DNA of 42,270 nucleotides from Clostridia bacterium. GTDB lineage: Bacteria; Bacillota; Clostridia; Christensenellales; Aristaeellaceae. The DNA lies in assembly GCA_030529995.1 (NCBI GenBank), contig JAUMVT010000013.1, positions 1 to 42,270 of the forward strand, written 5' to 3'. The notes under the pieces are model-generated. The model worked only from the letters and a program-made list of their open reading frames with translations, made no database searches and was not told the origin of the DNA. Positions 15,282-23,376 of the stretch are shown piece by piece. Within the stretch, counting starts at the first letter, position 1, and every line of letters begins with the position of its first letter. Both the position numbers and the translations under genes were made by a program.

Positions 15282-18218
15282 TTAGGTTTCGTCATCCACC
15301 ACCAGGAAGTCCACCGTCACGGTGGGGGTAGGTTCAGATGTTTCCGTCTCTTCTGCCCCATCGTTGCCCACATCAGGCTCTGCGACTTCCGCCACTTCCG
15401 CTTCCGCCACCTTGGTCAGGCGCAGGGTGCGGCTCACCCCTTCACGGGCATCCCGCAGGGTCATGGCGGCAGCATCGATGTTGGAAACACTGTAGGTCTG
15501 GGTCAGTTCCTCCACCGTAGCACCGGTATACAGCGCATAGGTTTCCGCACGGAAGAAAAGCTCTTCCCCGTTCAGGGAACAGGTGCCGTCCGCACGGAAC
15601 AGGTAGGTGCTTCCGTCCGCCGTCTGCCATGTGCCGAGAATCAGATAACAGGTGCGCTGAAGCTTCTGCGCCACATCCTTATAATCAGGAATGCGCCGAT
15701 AGTAGGGCAATGCAGCATACACCTGACCATCTGCATACAGCTTGTTGGCCTGCTGGTAGTTGGCTTCGAGGTACAGTTCATCCAGATTGTCGTACTTTTC
15801 CGGCAGCTCCGTTAAATCCATGTGCCCCAGCAAAGCAGCCGCCACGTCATATTCCTGCTCATCCATGGCTTTCTGGGCATTGGCTGCTGCTTCCTGATAG
15901 TAGGCATCATAGTACTGCTCCGCCAAAGCATCCGCATCCTGATACCCGGAAGCCTTTGCGTACATTCTGGCAGCAGAAAGGATCTGGCCGTTTTCCACAG
16001 CTTTTCCGCCCAAGGTGTAATACAGTGCGCCGGCTCGATCCTTGGCATCGCTGTAATCCCCAAGGGAAGCGAAGAGCTGGGCCGCTTCCGCCGTTTTGCC
16101 CTCTCCTTCTGCAATGTCCGCCAGAGCATAGTCACAGGCCCTGATCTGCTCCGCCGCATCGCTGTAGGTACCTAGGGCTTCGAACATGCTGCGGGCAGTC
16201 GGATAATCCTTTTCGTCATAGGCTGCAAGGGCCAGATGATACTGAGCCTCTTTCAGCTTGTCTGCGCTTTCCTGATAATCCCCCAAGGCGGTGAAGGTTG
16301 CCGCAGCCTGCTGCCACTGCTCCTGTGCCAGCTGCTGCAGACCCAGGCCATACTGAGCTTCCTTCAGCAGATCAGGGCTGTCCTTGTATTCCCCGAGGAG
16401 GGTATACAGTTCCACTGCATCGCTCCACAGCCCGTCCGTCACCTTCTGTGCCGCCAGGCCATACCGAGCCTGCTCCAGCCGATCGCTGCTGTCCCGATAG
16501 GTGCTGATGCGGCTAAAGCCGTCCACGGCGGATTGATAGTCCTTGGAAGAAAGTGCGGACAGTGCCGGGCGGTAAATGCATTCCTGGCGGAGATCCAGCA
16601 CATCGCTGTAGGTATCCGGCAGGGTGGTCAGCCATGCGGCGGCGATTTGATACTCCCGATCCTTCATGGCGTTTTGCGCAATGGTGAGGGCGCACTCGTT
16701 GTACTTATCTTGGGCATCCTCGTAGTCTGCGATTTGAATGTACAGTTCCGCTGCGGTTTGATACTCCCCTGCCGCGTAAGCTTCCTCGGCGGCAAGGTAC
16801 AGGTAGGTATTGGCCAGGTCTTTGGCATCACTGTAATCACCGGCAGCAAGGAACTGATTCCCTGCTTCCGTTGTGCGTCCCGCTTCCACCAGCACTTTGC
16901 CGTACAGGTAGTGGGCTTCCTTCAGCTTTTCATCCGCATCGGCATAGCCGGGAATCCGTTCAAACTGGGCAATGGCATCCCCTGCCCCGCCGTTTTCCAT
17001 CAGCTGCACTGCCGGACGGTAAATGCACTCCTTGGCCAGGTCGGCAGCATCTTCATAATCCCCCAGTGCCAGGAAAGCGGCATAGGCTGTGTCGTAGTCT
17101 CCGCTTTCCAGCTGCTTCTTTGCCTTCAGGTAGGTGCATTCCGTCAGCCGGTCTGCGCTGTTCCGATAATCTCCCAAGGCGGTATACAGGGCGGCGGCAT
17201 CATCAATCTGATCCGCCTTCAGCAGCCATTCCGCATGGAGCCAGTCCGCATAGGTTACCTGTTCTGCCGCATCTTCGTAATCCCCAAGGGCAGTCAGCTC
17301 GCTTCTTGCGGCCAGCAAGGTTTCCTCGTCCGCATCCTCCGTCAGGCTTTCTTTCGCCTGCAGATAGCGGCACTGCTTCTCATTGGCGTCCGCATCCTGA
17401 TAGCCGCTCATGGCAAGGAACACGCTCCGGGCTTCCTCATACTTGCCCTGCTCCATGGCGGAAACGGCGTTCCGATAGCGGAGATAGGGGGCCAGATGGA
17501 ATACGGAACCGTAGGCAATGCCTGCAACCGCCGCACAGCTCACCACAATGGCGATCACCTTGCGGCGCTTTTTCTTCTTGGCTTCGTAAACCTTTTCCCG
17601 CTGCAGCTGCAATCGGGAAGCATCCTCCCGGGCAGCCTTCGCCTGCAGGGCAAGCTGATGCTCCCGCTGGGAGGTCAGCTTTTCTATGGCTTCCCGGTTA
17701 AAGCGGGTAAACACCTGCTCCCGCTCCCGGTGACACCGGGCACAGGTACGCTCATCCGCCCCATTGGGACGGCCGCAGACGCAAATCCACAAATTGTCCT
17801 GCTTTTGCGGAAAGCCCACCGCATTGCTGCCTGCCACGTAGCGGAGCATTTCCAGGCTGCGGCTGTTAGGCAGATTGTTGGGGGTATACTCGCTTAGGGC
17901 ATACTTTCCCCGACGCCACACGCTGGCATCGCTGAACCAGATCTTATCAATCATGACCTCCAAGGAAACCGCATCCCCTGCGTCCTCCTTAGGAACGGCC
18001 ACGGAGAAGGCGGTGGAAGGCCGTCCGTCCAAATCGTGGGCGCGATAAATCAGCCGCTCCACTTCCTCCTGTTCCTTGTTGAGAAAGAGCACCGTTACCT
18101 CCACCGAGGTAATGATTTTCTCGCTCAAGTTATACAGCATTAAGTCGCAGGCGGGATAATCCTTCTTGGGCAGTTCATACCGCCATACTTCCGCCGGACA
18201 GCTGAGATCGATCTTCAT
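15282..18218 (-). CDS. zinc-ribbon, membrane-anchored 16-repeat (TPR-like) protein
   Basis: I cannot assign a function to this 978-residue protein. The order is an N-terminal beta-rich domain (about 1-130), a zinc-ribbon-like CxC...CxxC (Cys146, 148, 159, 162), a charged coiled stretch (170-220), and one membrane helix (about 221-243, after KKKKRRK). About sixteen helical repeats of 35-40 residues follow, of the form Y..A...F..LGDY.DA......C.Y (255-870), and then a small beta domain (about 880-940) and an acidic tail. The positive-inside rule puts the ribbon in the cytoplasm and the repeats outside. The repeats resemble TPR/Sel1 protein-binding scaffolds. GGAGGG precedes the ATG. It starts 18 nt after the lipoprotein gene, so the two products may work together. 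Confidence 0.85.
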   Translation of the reverse strand: MKIDLSCPAEVWRYELPKKDYPACDLMLYNLSEKIITSVEVTVLFLNKEQEEVERLIYRAHDLDGRPSTAFSVAVPKEDAGDAVSLEVMIDKIWFSDASVWRRGKYALSEYTPNNLPNSRSLEMLRYVAGSNAVGFPQKQDNLWICVCGRPNGADERTCARCHREREQVFTRFNREAIEKLTSQREHQLALQAKAAREDASRLQLQREKVYEAKKKKRRKVIAIVVSCAAVAGIAYGSVFHLAPYLRYRNAVSAMEQGKYEEARSVFLAMSGYQDADANEKQCRYLQAKESLTEDADEETLLAARSELTALGDYEDAAEQVTYADWLHAEWLLKADQIDDAAALYTALGDYRNSADRLTECTYLKAKKQLESGDYDTAYAAFLALGDYEDAADLAKECIYRPAVQLMENGGAGDAIAQFERIPGYADADEKLKEAHYLYGKVLVEAGRTTEAGNQFLAAGDYSDAKDLANTYLYLAAEEAYAAGEYQTAAELYIQIADYEDAQDKYNECALTIAQNAMKDREYQIAAAWLTTLPDTYSDVLDLRQECIYRPALSALSSKDYQSAVDGFSRISTYRDSSDRLEQARYGLAAQKVTDGLWSDAVELYTLLGEYKDSPDLLKEAQYGLGLQQLAQEQWQQAAATFTALGDYQESADKLKEAQYHLALAAYDEKDYPTARSMFEALGTYSDAAEQIRACDYALADIAEGEGKTAEAAQLFASLGDYSDAKDRAGALYYTLGGKAVENGQILSAARMYAKASGYQDADALAEQYYDAYYQEAAANAQKAMDEQEYDVAAALLGHMDLTELPEKYDNLDELYLEANYQQANKLYADGQVYAALPYYRRIPDYKDVAQKLQRTCYLILGTWQTADGSTYLFRADGTCSLNGEELFFRAETYALYTGATVEELTQTYSVSNIDAAAMTLRDAREGVSRTLRLTKVAEAEVAEVAEPDVGNDGAEETETSEPTPTVTVDFLVVDDET

Positions 18219-18236
18219 GCAAGATCCCTCCGCTTA

Positions 18237-19439
18237 TCAGTTCATGGTGTAAAGGGTAATCTCGGTTAAGGCCATCATTTCAAAGTTGAAGTGGAGGCAC
18301 ACGGTTTTGTCACCGGTATTGATCACATACATCAGCACCGCGGAAGCGTCCGTGCCGTATTCCGCCAAGCCGTAAGGAGCTTCTCCGGAGGTGCCGTACA
18401 GGGTTTCCGTGGCCGTTTCATCATCATAGGAACCCTCGCTGTGGCGGAAGCGCTGCAGCACAGAGGAAATGGTATCCCCAATCTTGGTGCAGCGGGGGCC
18501 TTCCAGCTGATCCGTGTCGATGGTCAGCACATCCAGCCGGGGACTCTTCTTGTTCTTGTCATACACAAAGGTCATGGTGCAGCTGGAAAATTCCATGCTG
18601 CGGAGATACTCCCCGGTATCGTCCTGCATCCAGGTATCTTCCCGGGCTTCACCCAGCTCTGCAGCGGCTTCCTCCGGGGTGATGGTCAGGAAGTTGATGC
18701 CTGAGAAGGACAAATCCTCTTCCCCGAACATGGTCAGATCCGTTCCCACCTCGCTGGAGGGCACCTGAGCGTAATAATGCTGCTGGCTGACCTTTTCCAC
18801 TTCTTCCACATTGGTGTTGACTTCTTCCGCCGTAATGCGGGTATCCATACCGTAGGCACGAATGGCCGCCACCAACCCGTCCTGAATGGTGTAAATCAGC
18901 CCTGCGTCCGTATAGCCATCGCCGCCGGTAGCAGGCTGCTCATGCACGGCGTACTGAATGGTCATGATGCGCTGTCCGTCCCGCTGCACCCAAGCCCAGG
19001 CAGCACTTTCGGGCATCAGGTTGCTGACATACAGGGCAGCAAAGCTTTCCGTGCCGGTCAGGTCACTGTTTTCCGAATAGTAGGAGGACAGCACATCCTT
19101 CGTACGCATGTCAATGGCGGTGTTGTGAGGAGCTACTTCATCCTCTGCCGTAATCACCAGACTGCGCACCTGAGCCTCTTCCGTCATTTCCGGGCGATCC
19201 ATGTACAGGGTGGCAAATTCATAAATAAAAGCATAGCCATCCTCGCTGGCGGCAGCGTCCTCGGTTGGGTCATTCAGGGGAGATGTTTCCATGGCACGGG
19301 TCTTGTAGCTCTCCACCCACGCTTCCAGCTCATCCCAGCTTAAGGCCGATGCGGAGGATGAATCTTCCGCCTTTGCCCAGACGGCGCATCCCAGAAGAAG
19401 CATCATCGCCATAGCCATGCATACAATCCGTTTGATCAT
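18237..19439 (-). CDS. lipoprotein of unknown function
   Basis: The product has 400 residues with a lipoprotein signal (MMLLLGCAVW, Cys18). The rest is a soluble alpha/beta extracellular part without a motif I recognise; the C-terminal third is beta-rich and ends HFNFEMMALTEITLYTMN. The start at 19439 follows TAAGGAG; the upstream frame extension has no ribosome binding site. It is transcribed just ahead of the zinc-ribbon/repeat protein (18-nt gap), so the pair probably forms one surface complex or pathway. The N-terminal half mentions no catalytic residues I can defend. Confidence 0.75.
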   Translation of the reverse strand: MIKRIVCMAMAMMLLLGCAVWAKAEDSSSASALSWDELEAWVESYKTRAMETSPLNDPTEDAAASEDGYAFIYEFATLYMDRPEMTEEAQVRSLVITAEDEVAPHNTAIDMRTKDVLSSYYSENSDLTGTESFAALYVSNLMPESAAWAWVQRDGQRIMTIQYAVHEQPATGGDGYTDAGLIYTIQDGLVAAIRAYGMDTRITAEEVNTNVEEVEKVSQQHYYAQVPSSEVGTDLTMFGEEDLSFSGINFLTITPEEAAAELGEAREDTWMQDDTGEYLRSMEFSSCTMTFVYDKNKKSPRLDVLTIDTDQLEGPRCTKIGDTISSVLQRFRHSEGSYDDETATETLYGTSGEAPYGLAEYGTDASAVLMYVINTGDKTVCLHFNFEMMALTEITLYTMN

Positions 19440-19512
19440 CGTGTACTCCTTACGTGCCGCCGACAGCGGCGTCATTGCTCTGCCACCCAAAAGGGTATCT
19501 CACCACAAATAT

Positions 19513-19541
19513 ATTGTACAGCAAAACGCCCGGCTTGTACA
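19513..19541 (-). promoter_or_regulatory. possible promoter of the lipoprotein/repeat-protein operon
   Basis: On the minus strand TGTACA (19536-19541), a 17-nt spacer and TACAAT (19513-19518) are a moderate match. The -35 lies in the loop of the terminator of the preceding gene. Confidence 0.4.
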
Positions 19542-19556
19542 GTCACAGGCCGGGCG
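19523..19556 (-). terminator. terminator of the EEP-family hydrolase gene
   Basis: CGCCCGGC (19527-19534) and GCCGGGCG (19549-19556) form a perfect 8-bp stem with a 14-nt loop, followed on the minus strand by TTTTGC. It lies 21 nt after the stop codon. Confidence 0.75.
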
Positions 19557-19577
19557 GAGATGTAAAATGTGAGTGCC

Positions 19578-20636
19578 TTACTCAGCAAGCGTTACCTGCA
19601 GTACCACCGGATTATGATCAGAAGCGGCAAAGTCCAGATCCACGGTGTGCACATCGTCCACCTGCATATTGCCGGATACCAGGAACCCGTCGATGATATA
19701 GAACACGTGCTGCTCCCGATCCCCGGTATACTGCTGATCCAGAGAGCGGCAGGTGGGGGTTGCCTCATCATACACCAGGGTGATGCCCTCCGGCAGATCA
19801 ACCTCATCCAGCAGTCCGGGGGTCCACTTACCTTCCCAGCTGCCGCCGATGTGCTGCACGTTGCTGAAGGTCTGGTTAAAGTCACCGCCGGCAATCACGT
19901 AGTTGCCCTTGTCGTATTCGCTCTTGATGAAGTTGTACAGCTGCTGGGTCTGGGCAGCCTTTCCTTCCCCGTCATCGTAGGCTTCCAGGTGCAGGTTGAC
20001 CACCACCAGTTCCTTCTCCGTGCCTTCCACGGGAATCCGCTCCACCAGCAGGCACCGCTTCAGGTTCGCCACCCGAATGGGCCAGGAGAAGGGCACCGGC
20101 AGGCTCTGCCGAGTGGCTTCCGTAGGCTCGTAAGCGGTCAGGGTCATGATGCCGCTCTTCACCTTGCCAATGGGCGGAATGGGATAAGGCACATAATTGC
20201 ACCGGTAGTTCACCGCAAAGGCGGAAGCCATGCCCGTGCCGGACTGGTAGTACACGGTTTGATCCTGAAAGCCGGAACGGGAGGAGTTTTGATCTACCTC
20301 CTGCAGCAGCACAATCTGGGCATTCTCCGCCTTGATGGCACTGAGAATGGCTTCCATGTTGCTCTGCACCTTTTCCGTGCCGCCTTCAGGCCGGGACATG
20401 GTGCCGCCGTCCATGAAGAAATCCTCTGCCGCATCCAGCCCTGCATACCCGGTGTTAAAGGTCATGATCCGCAGGGAATCCCCCGCATGCAGCGTTTCCC
20501 CGGTGCCAGAAACAACAGCCAGGGTTTCCTCATCCTCCGGGCGGAACTCTGTGACGGTCAGATACCCGATGAAACCGGCAGCCGCCAGCACCACCACCAG
20601 CAGAAAAATACCGATACCTCTCAAAACCTTGCGCAT
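19578..20636 (-). CDS. membrane-anchored endonuclease/exonuclease/phosphatase-family hydrolase
   Basis: The product has 352 residues: an N-terminal membrane anchor (about 5-27) and an EEP-fold domain outside the cell. The metal and catalytic motifs of the fold are present in order: RIMTFNTGY (Asn61), LLQEVDQNS (Glu113), NLHLEAY, GGDFNQTF and, close to the end, SDHNPVVL (the Asp-His pair). The family includes DNases, sphingomyelinases and inositol phosphatases; nothing here picks one. The start at 20636 follows GGAGGG; the longer frame to 20717 runs over the promoter. It is probably a monocistronic gene. Confidence 0.88.
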   Translation of the reverse strand: MRKVLRGIGIFLLVVVLAAAGFIGYLTVTEFRPEDEETLAVVSGTGETLHAGDSLRIMTFNTGYAGLDAAEDFFMDGGTMSRPEGGTEKVQSNMEAILSAIKAENAQIVLLQEVDQNSSRSGFQDQTVYYQSGTGMASAFAVNYRCNYVPYPIPPIGKVKSGIMTLTAYEPTEATRQSLPVPFSWPIRVANLKRCLLVERIPVEGTEKELVVVNLHLEAYDDGEGKAAQTQQLYNFIKSEYDKGNYVIAGGDFNQTFSNVQHIGGSWEGKWTPGLLDEVDLPEGITLVYDEATPTCRSLDQQYTGDREQHVFYIIDGFLVSGNMQVDDVHTVDLDFAASDHNPVVLQVTLAE

Positions 20637-20673
20637 GATGTTGCCCTCCTGAACGAAGTTAAATCGTAGCTTG

Positions 20674-20702
20674 ATCTTACCATAGAAGTCGAAGTGTTGC
20701 AA
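20674..20702 (-). promoter_or_regulatory. possible promoter of the EEP-family hydrolase gene
   Basis: On the minus strand TTGCAA (20697-20702), a 17-nt spacer and TAAGAT (20674-20679) match the consensus at 4 of 6 positions in each box. Confidence 0.4.
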
Positions 20703-20777
20703 CATGTCGCTTGCCATGCGACCTTTTCCTTCGCCAAAGGACGTATACTAAGGGTACAAAAAACGCAGGAGGTAAGC

Positions 20778-21434
20778 ATGATGAAAAAGGGTTTGACGGA
20801 ATTGGTTTTCATTCTGGATCGCAGCGGTTCCATGGCCGGGCTGGAGAAGGACACCATCGGCGGCTTCAACATCATGTTGGAGAAGCAGAAGAAGGCAGAA
20901 GGCGAAGCACTGGTATCCACCGTGCTGTTCGATCACGAAACCGATATCATTCATGACCGGGCGAATATTCAGACCGTGCCTCCTCTGACGGAAAAGGATT
21001 ATGTGCCTCGGGGCACCACCGCTCTGCTGGATGCCGTTGGCGGGGCAATCCACCACATCGGCAACATTCACAAGTACGCCCGGTCGGAGGATGTGCCAGA
21101 GCACACCATCTTTGTCATCACCACGGACGGTATGGAAAACGCCAGCCGCCGCTACAGCGCCGAGCATGTGAAGCGGCTCATCGAGCAGCAGAAGGCCAAG
21201 TATCACTGGGAATTTCTTTTCCTGGGTGCCAACATGGATGCGGTGGAAACGGCACGCCGCTACGGCATTGACGAAGACCGCGCGGTGGATTACTATACGG
21301 ACACCGAAGGCGTTGACCTTGAATATGATGTGGTAAGCGCCACCGTTACCTCCATGCGCAGCAGCAATCGTCCCATTGGCCGTGATTGGAAAAAGCGGCT
21401 GGAGGAAGACAAGCGTCGGCGCGGCGGACGTTAA
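20778..21434 (+). CDS. von Willebrand factor A domain protein
   Basis: The 218-residue protein is almost entirely a VWA domain. The metal-binding MIDAS motif is complete: DRSGSM (DxSxS, Asp14 to Ser18), a central Thr in PRGTTALLDA and Asp in TTDGMENAS. There is no signal peptide or membrane helix, so it should be cytoplasmic. Its length and sequence resemble stand-alone bacterial VWA proteins of unknown role. AGGAGG lies just before the ATG at 20778, followed by a second ATG. A TATACT at 20744-20749 could be its -10. A small membrane protein follows after 14 nt. Confidence 0.88.
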   Translation: MMKKGLTELVFILDRSGSMAGLEKDTIGGFNIMLEKQKKAEGEALVSTVLFDHETDIIHDRANIQTVPPLTEKDYVPRGTTALLDAVGGAIHHIGNIHKYARSEDVPEHTIFVITTDGMENASRRYSAEHVKRLIEQQKAKYHWEFLFLGANMDAVETARRYGIDEDRAVDYYTDTEGVDLEYDVVSATVTSMRSSNRPIGRDWKKRLEEDKRRRGGR

Positions 21435-21448
21435 ACGGCAGGTGCAAG

Positions 21449-21655
21449 ATGAGGCAGTATTTTCGCTGGTATGAAATCGGGTTCATGATTTCCTTTGGTG
21501 TCAGTCTCCTTCTGCTGCTTCTGGCGCAAGAGGGGTTTCCCATGATCTTCTTCTACATTTCCATGGCACCCACCATTTTCTTTGCCACCATGTCCACCTT
21601 TGCCGCAGCCGTTCGGTTTTTCAAGCAGCTCAGTCAGTTGATGAAAAAGAAATAG
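21449..21655 (+). CDS. small two-helix membrane protein, 68 aa
   Basis: The ORF starts 14 nt after the VWA gene behind a weak AGGTG site. The product has two hydrophobic helices (about residues 10-27 and 31-50, IGFMISFGVSLLLLLLA and MIFFYISMAPTIFFATM) and a short basic C-terminus (MKKK). I do not recognise the family. Its position suggests translation from the VWA transcript and perhaps a membrane partner for that protein. Confidence 0.65.
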   Translation: MRQYFRWYEIGFMISFGVSLLLLLLAQEGFPMIFFYISMAPTIFFATMSTFAAAVRFFKQLSQLMKKK

Positions 21656-21666
21656 ATGCCCACGTC

Positions 21667-21720
21667 AAAGAGCCCAAGGGCGTGCATCCTAAACGGGTGC
21701 ATGTCCTCGGGCTCTTGTTT
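21667..21720 (+). terminator. terminator after the VWA/small membrane protein operon
   Basis: AAGAGCCC (21668-21675) pairs with GGGCTCTT (21709-21716), with an inner TGCATCC/GGTGCA pairing, and TGTTT follows. It lies 12 nt after the stop and about 20 nt before the end of the convergent hydrolase gene. Confidence 0.75.
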
Positions 21721-21738
21721 CATCGGGGATGATTCGCA

Positions 21739-23184
21739 TTATGCTTCTTCAATGGTGACCTGCCGCAGCACCTTTCCTGCATGATCCGTCACAATGCGGA
21801 CGCCGCAGGGGCTTGTCAGGATCTTTTCTTCATTGATGAACACAGAAGCCTCCTTGCCGTCGGATGCTACGGTGTAAGTATTCTCGCCAAGGCGCTGGGT
21901 ATACCGATAGGTCATGCCGGAACCCAGGCTGAACCAAACTTCATCCCCCACGAAATGCACGCCCCAAATATGAGCAATGTATTCCAGCGCCGCCAGCATG
22001 GTGGGGCCGTAGGCATCCTGGAAAGGTTCATCGCTATCCTTCGTCAGCACTTCGTGAGACACCATACCCACACGGGAAGGCTCTCCCGTAAAGGGATCAA
22101 ACTGCTGGGTGAAGACAAAACCGCCATCGATAATGGCGTTCAGCAGCTTTTTGCCAAGCTGAGTCACCACAGGTTCGTAGCCGTAGCGTTCCAGAGCGAT
22201 GATGGCGCGCTGGAAGGTCAGTCCCTCGCTTTGACCGCTCCAGTTGTTTTCACTGGCATTGCGGAAGGCAGGATCGCTGACGGACACGCTGGGCAGGGGC
22301 ATGAGGGTCCAGAATTCCTTCGGATTCAGCAGATGCTCCTGCACAAAGGCATCCGCCATGTCCTGCGTTACGGATCCCCAATACATGCACCGCAGGGTAT
22401 TGTGGCACAGCACATCAATGACCTTCCCCTGATTGTCCCGGTCAAAGAAGGCATGACGTTTCTCGTCCCACAGCCGGTCCTTCAGCTGCTTTGCCACCTG
22501 ATCTGCCTTTTCCTGCCATGCCTGCTCCTGCCCGTCGCCCTTCAGGCGGCTGATTTCCGCCAGTGTTGCACGGCAGGCGTAGGAGAAGGAAGTAATATCC
22601 ATAGACGCCATGGGCACCACATCCGCATCCACCGGAGGCGTATCCGTTGTGCAGTACACCGGCGCCTTGCCGTAGCGGAGGGCATTATCCTCCCCGGTAT
22701 CGTACACGCAGAAAGCTTCCAGGCAGCCGTCATGATCCGTATCCCGGGTCTTCCACAGGTACGCATCGAACTGCTCCAGGCAGTGTGCCAGCTGATCCAG
22801 ATAAGCCGGATCCTTGCCGGTCAGGTACCACATGTTCAGCGCATGGAGAGGAAAGCAGAAACCCTGAAACTTGTTAAACTGGGGCTCGATGCTGCCGTCC
22901 GGATGGCACTGGATAGAGCCTGCCAGCCGTCCGTCCTCCCGCTGAGTACGCATAAACAGCAGCTGATTGTTCAAGGCTGCGGTCATGTTGCGCTTGGCAT
23001 ACATTTCGCCACCCATGGGCTGGGTCTCCAGCCAGATCTTTTCGTAGCCGCCGCCCTCCACCAGCACTGTATCATTGCCAAACTGTTTCAGGTTCAGCAG
23101 GCACTTTTTTTCGGCTTCGTCAAAGAGCTTTTGCAGCTGAGGATGATCACAGGAAAAATTTACACCGGTTACAGGAAGCATCAT
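21739..23184 (-). CDS. GH63/trehalase-like (alpha/alpha)6 glycoside hydrolase
   Basis: This 481-residue protein has no signal peptide, so it should act in the cytoplasm on imported oligosaccharides. The central and C-terminal parts resemble the MGH1/GH63 (alpha/alpha)6-barrel group: LWKTRDTDHDGCLEAF, SMDITSFSYACRATLAEI, LWDEKRHAFFDRD and NNWSGQSEGLTFQRAI. Members cut alpha-linked glucose or mannosylglycerate; others are uncharacterised. The precise substrate is not readable. GGAGG lies 10 nt before the first of two ATG codons. It is divergent from the GH43-GH28 gene, next to a GH2 and a sugar importer, which supports a role in the same polysaccharide pathway. Confidence 0.72.
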   Translation of the reverse strand: MMLPVTGVNFSCDHPQLQKLFDEAEKKCLLNLKQFGNDTVLVEGGGYEKIWLETQPMGGEMYAKRNMTAALNNQLLFMRTQREDGRLAGSIQCHPDGSIEPQFNKFQGFCFPLHALNMWYLTGKDPAYLDQLAHCLEQFDAYLWKTRDTDHDGCLEAFCVYDTGEDNALRYGKAPVYCTTDTPPVDADVVPMASMDITSFSYACRATLAEISRLKGDGQEQAWQEKADQVAKQLKDRLWDEKRHAFFDRDNQGKVIDVLCHNTLRCMYWGSVTQDMADAFVQEHLLNPKEFWTLMPLPSVSVSDPAFRNASENNWSGQSEGLTFQRAIIALERYGYEPVVTQLGKKLLNAIIDGGFVFTQQFDPFTGEPSRVGMVSHEVLTKDSDEPFQDAYGPTMLAALEYIAHIWGVHFVGDEVWFSLGSGMTYRYTQRLGENTYTVASDGKEASVFINEEKILTSPCGVRIVTDHAGKVLRQVTIEEA

Positions 23185-23248
23185 ATGCTTTATTCCTCCG
23201 TTCAGCGAGCATCAACGTCCCCCTGAGGGGCATCCTTTATCATGTGTT

Positions 23249-23277
23249 ATTCTACCCGATGACGACCAAAATGTAAA
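23249..23277 (-). promoter_or_regulatory. promoter of the (alpha/alpha)6 hydrolase gene
   Basis: On the minus strand TTTACA (23272-23277), a 17-nt spacer and TAGAAT (23249-23254) match 5 of 6 positions in each box. Confidence 0.65.
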
Positions 23278-23376
23278 TGCAGATTCTTGGGTTGATTTTC
23301 CCGTTCGGCAGGACTTTCCTTCCGTGAGGCAGAACATTACCTGTAACACAGACCATTGCAAAGGAGCGATCCACCC

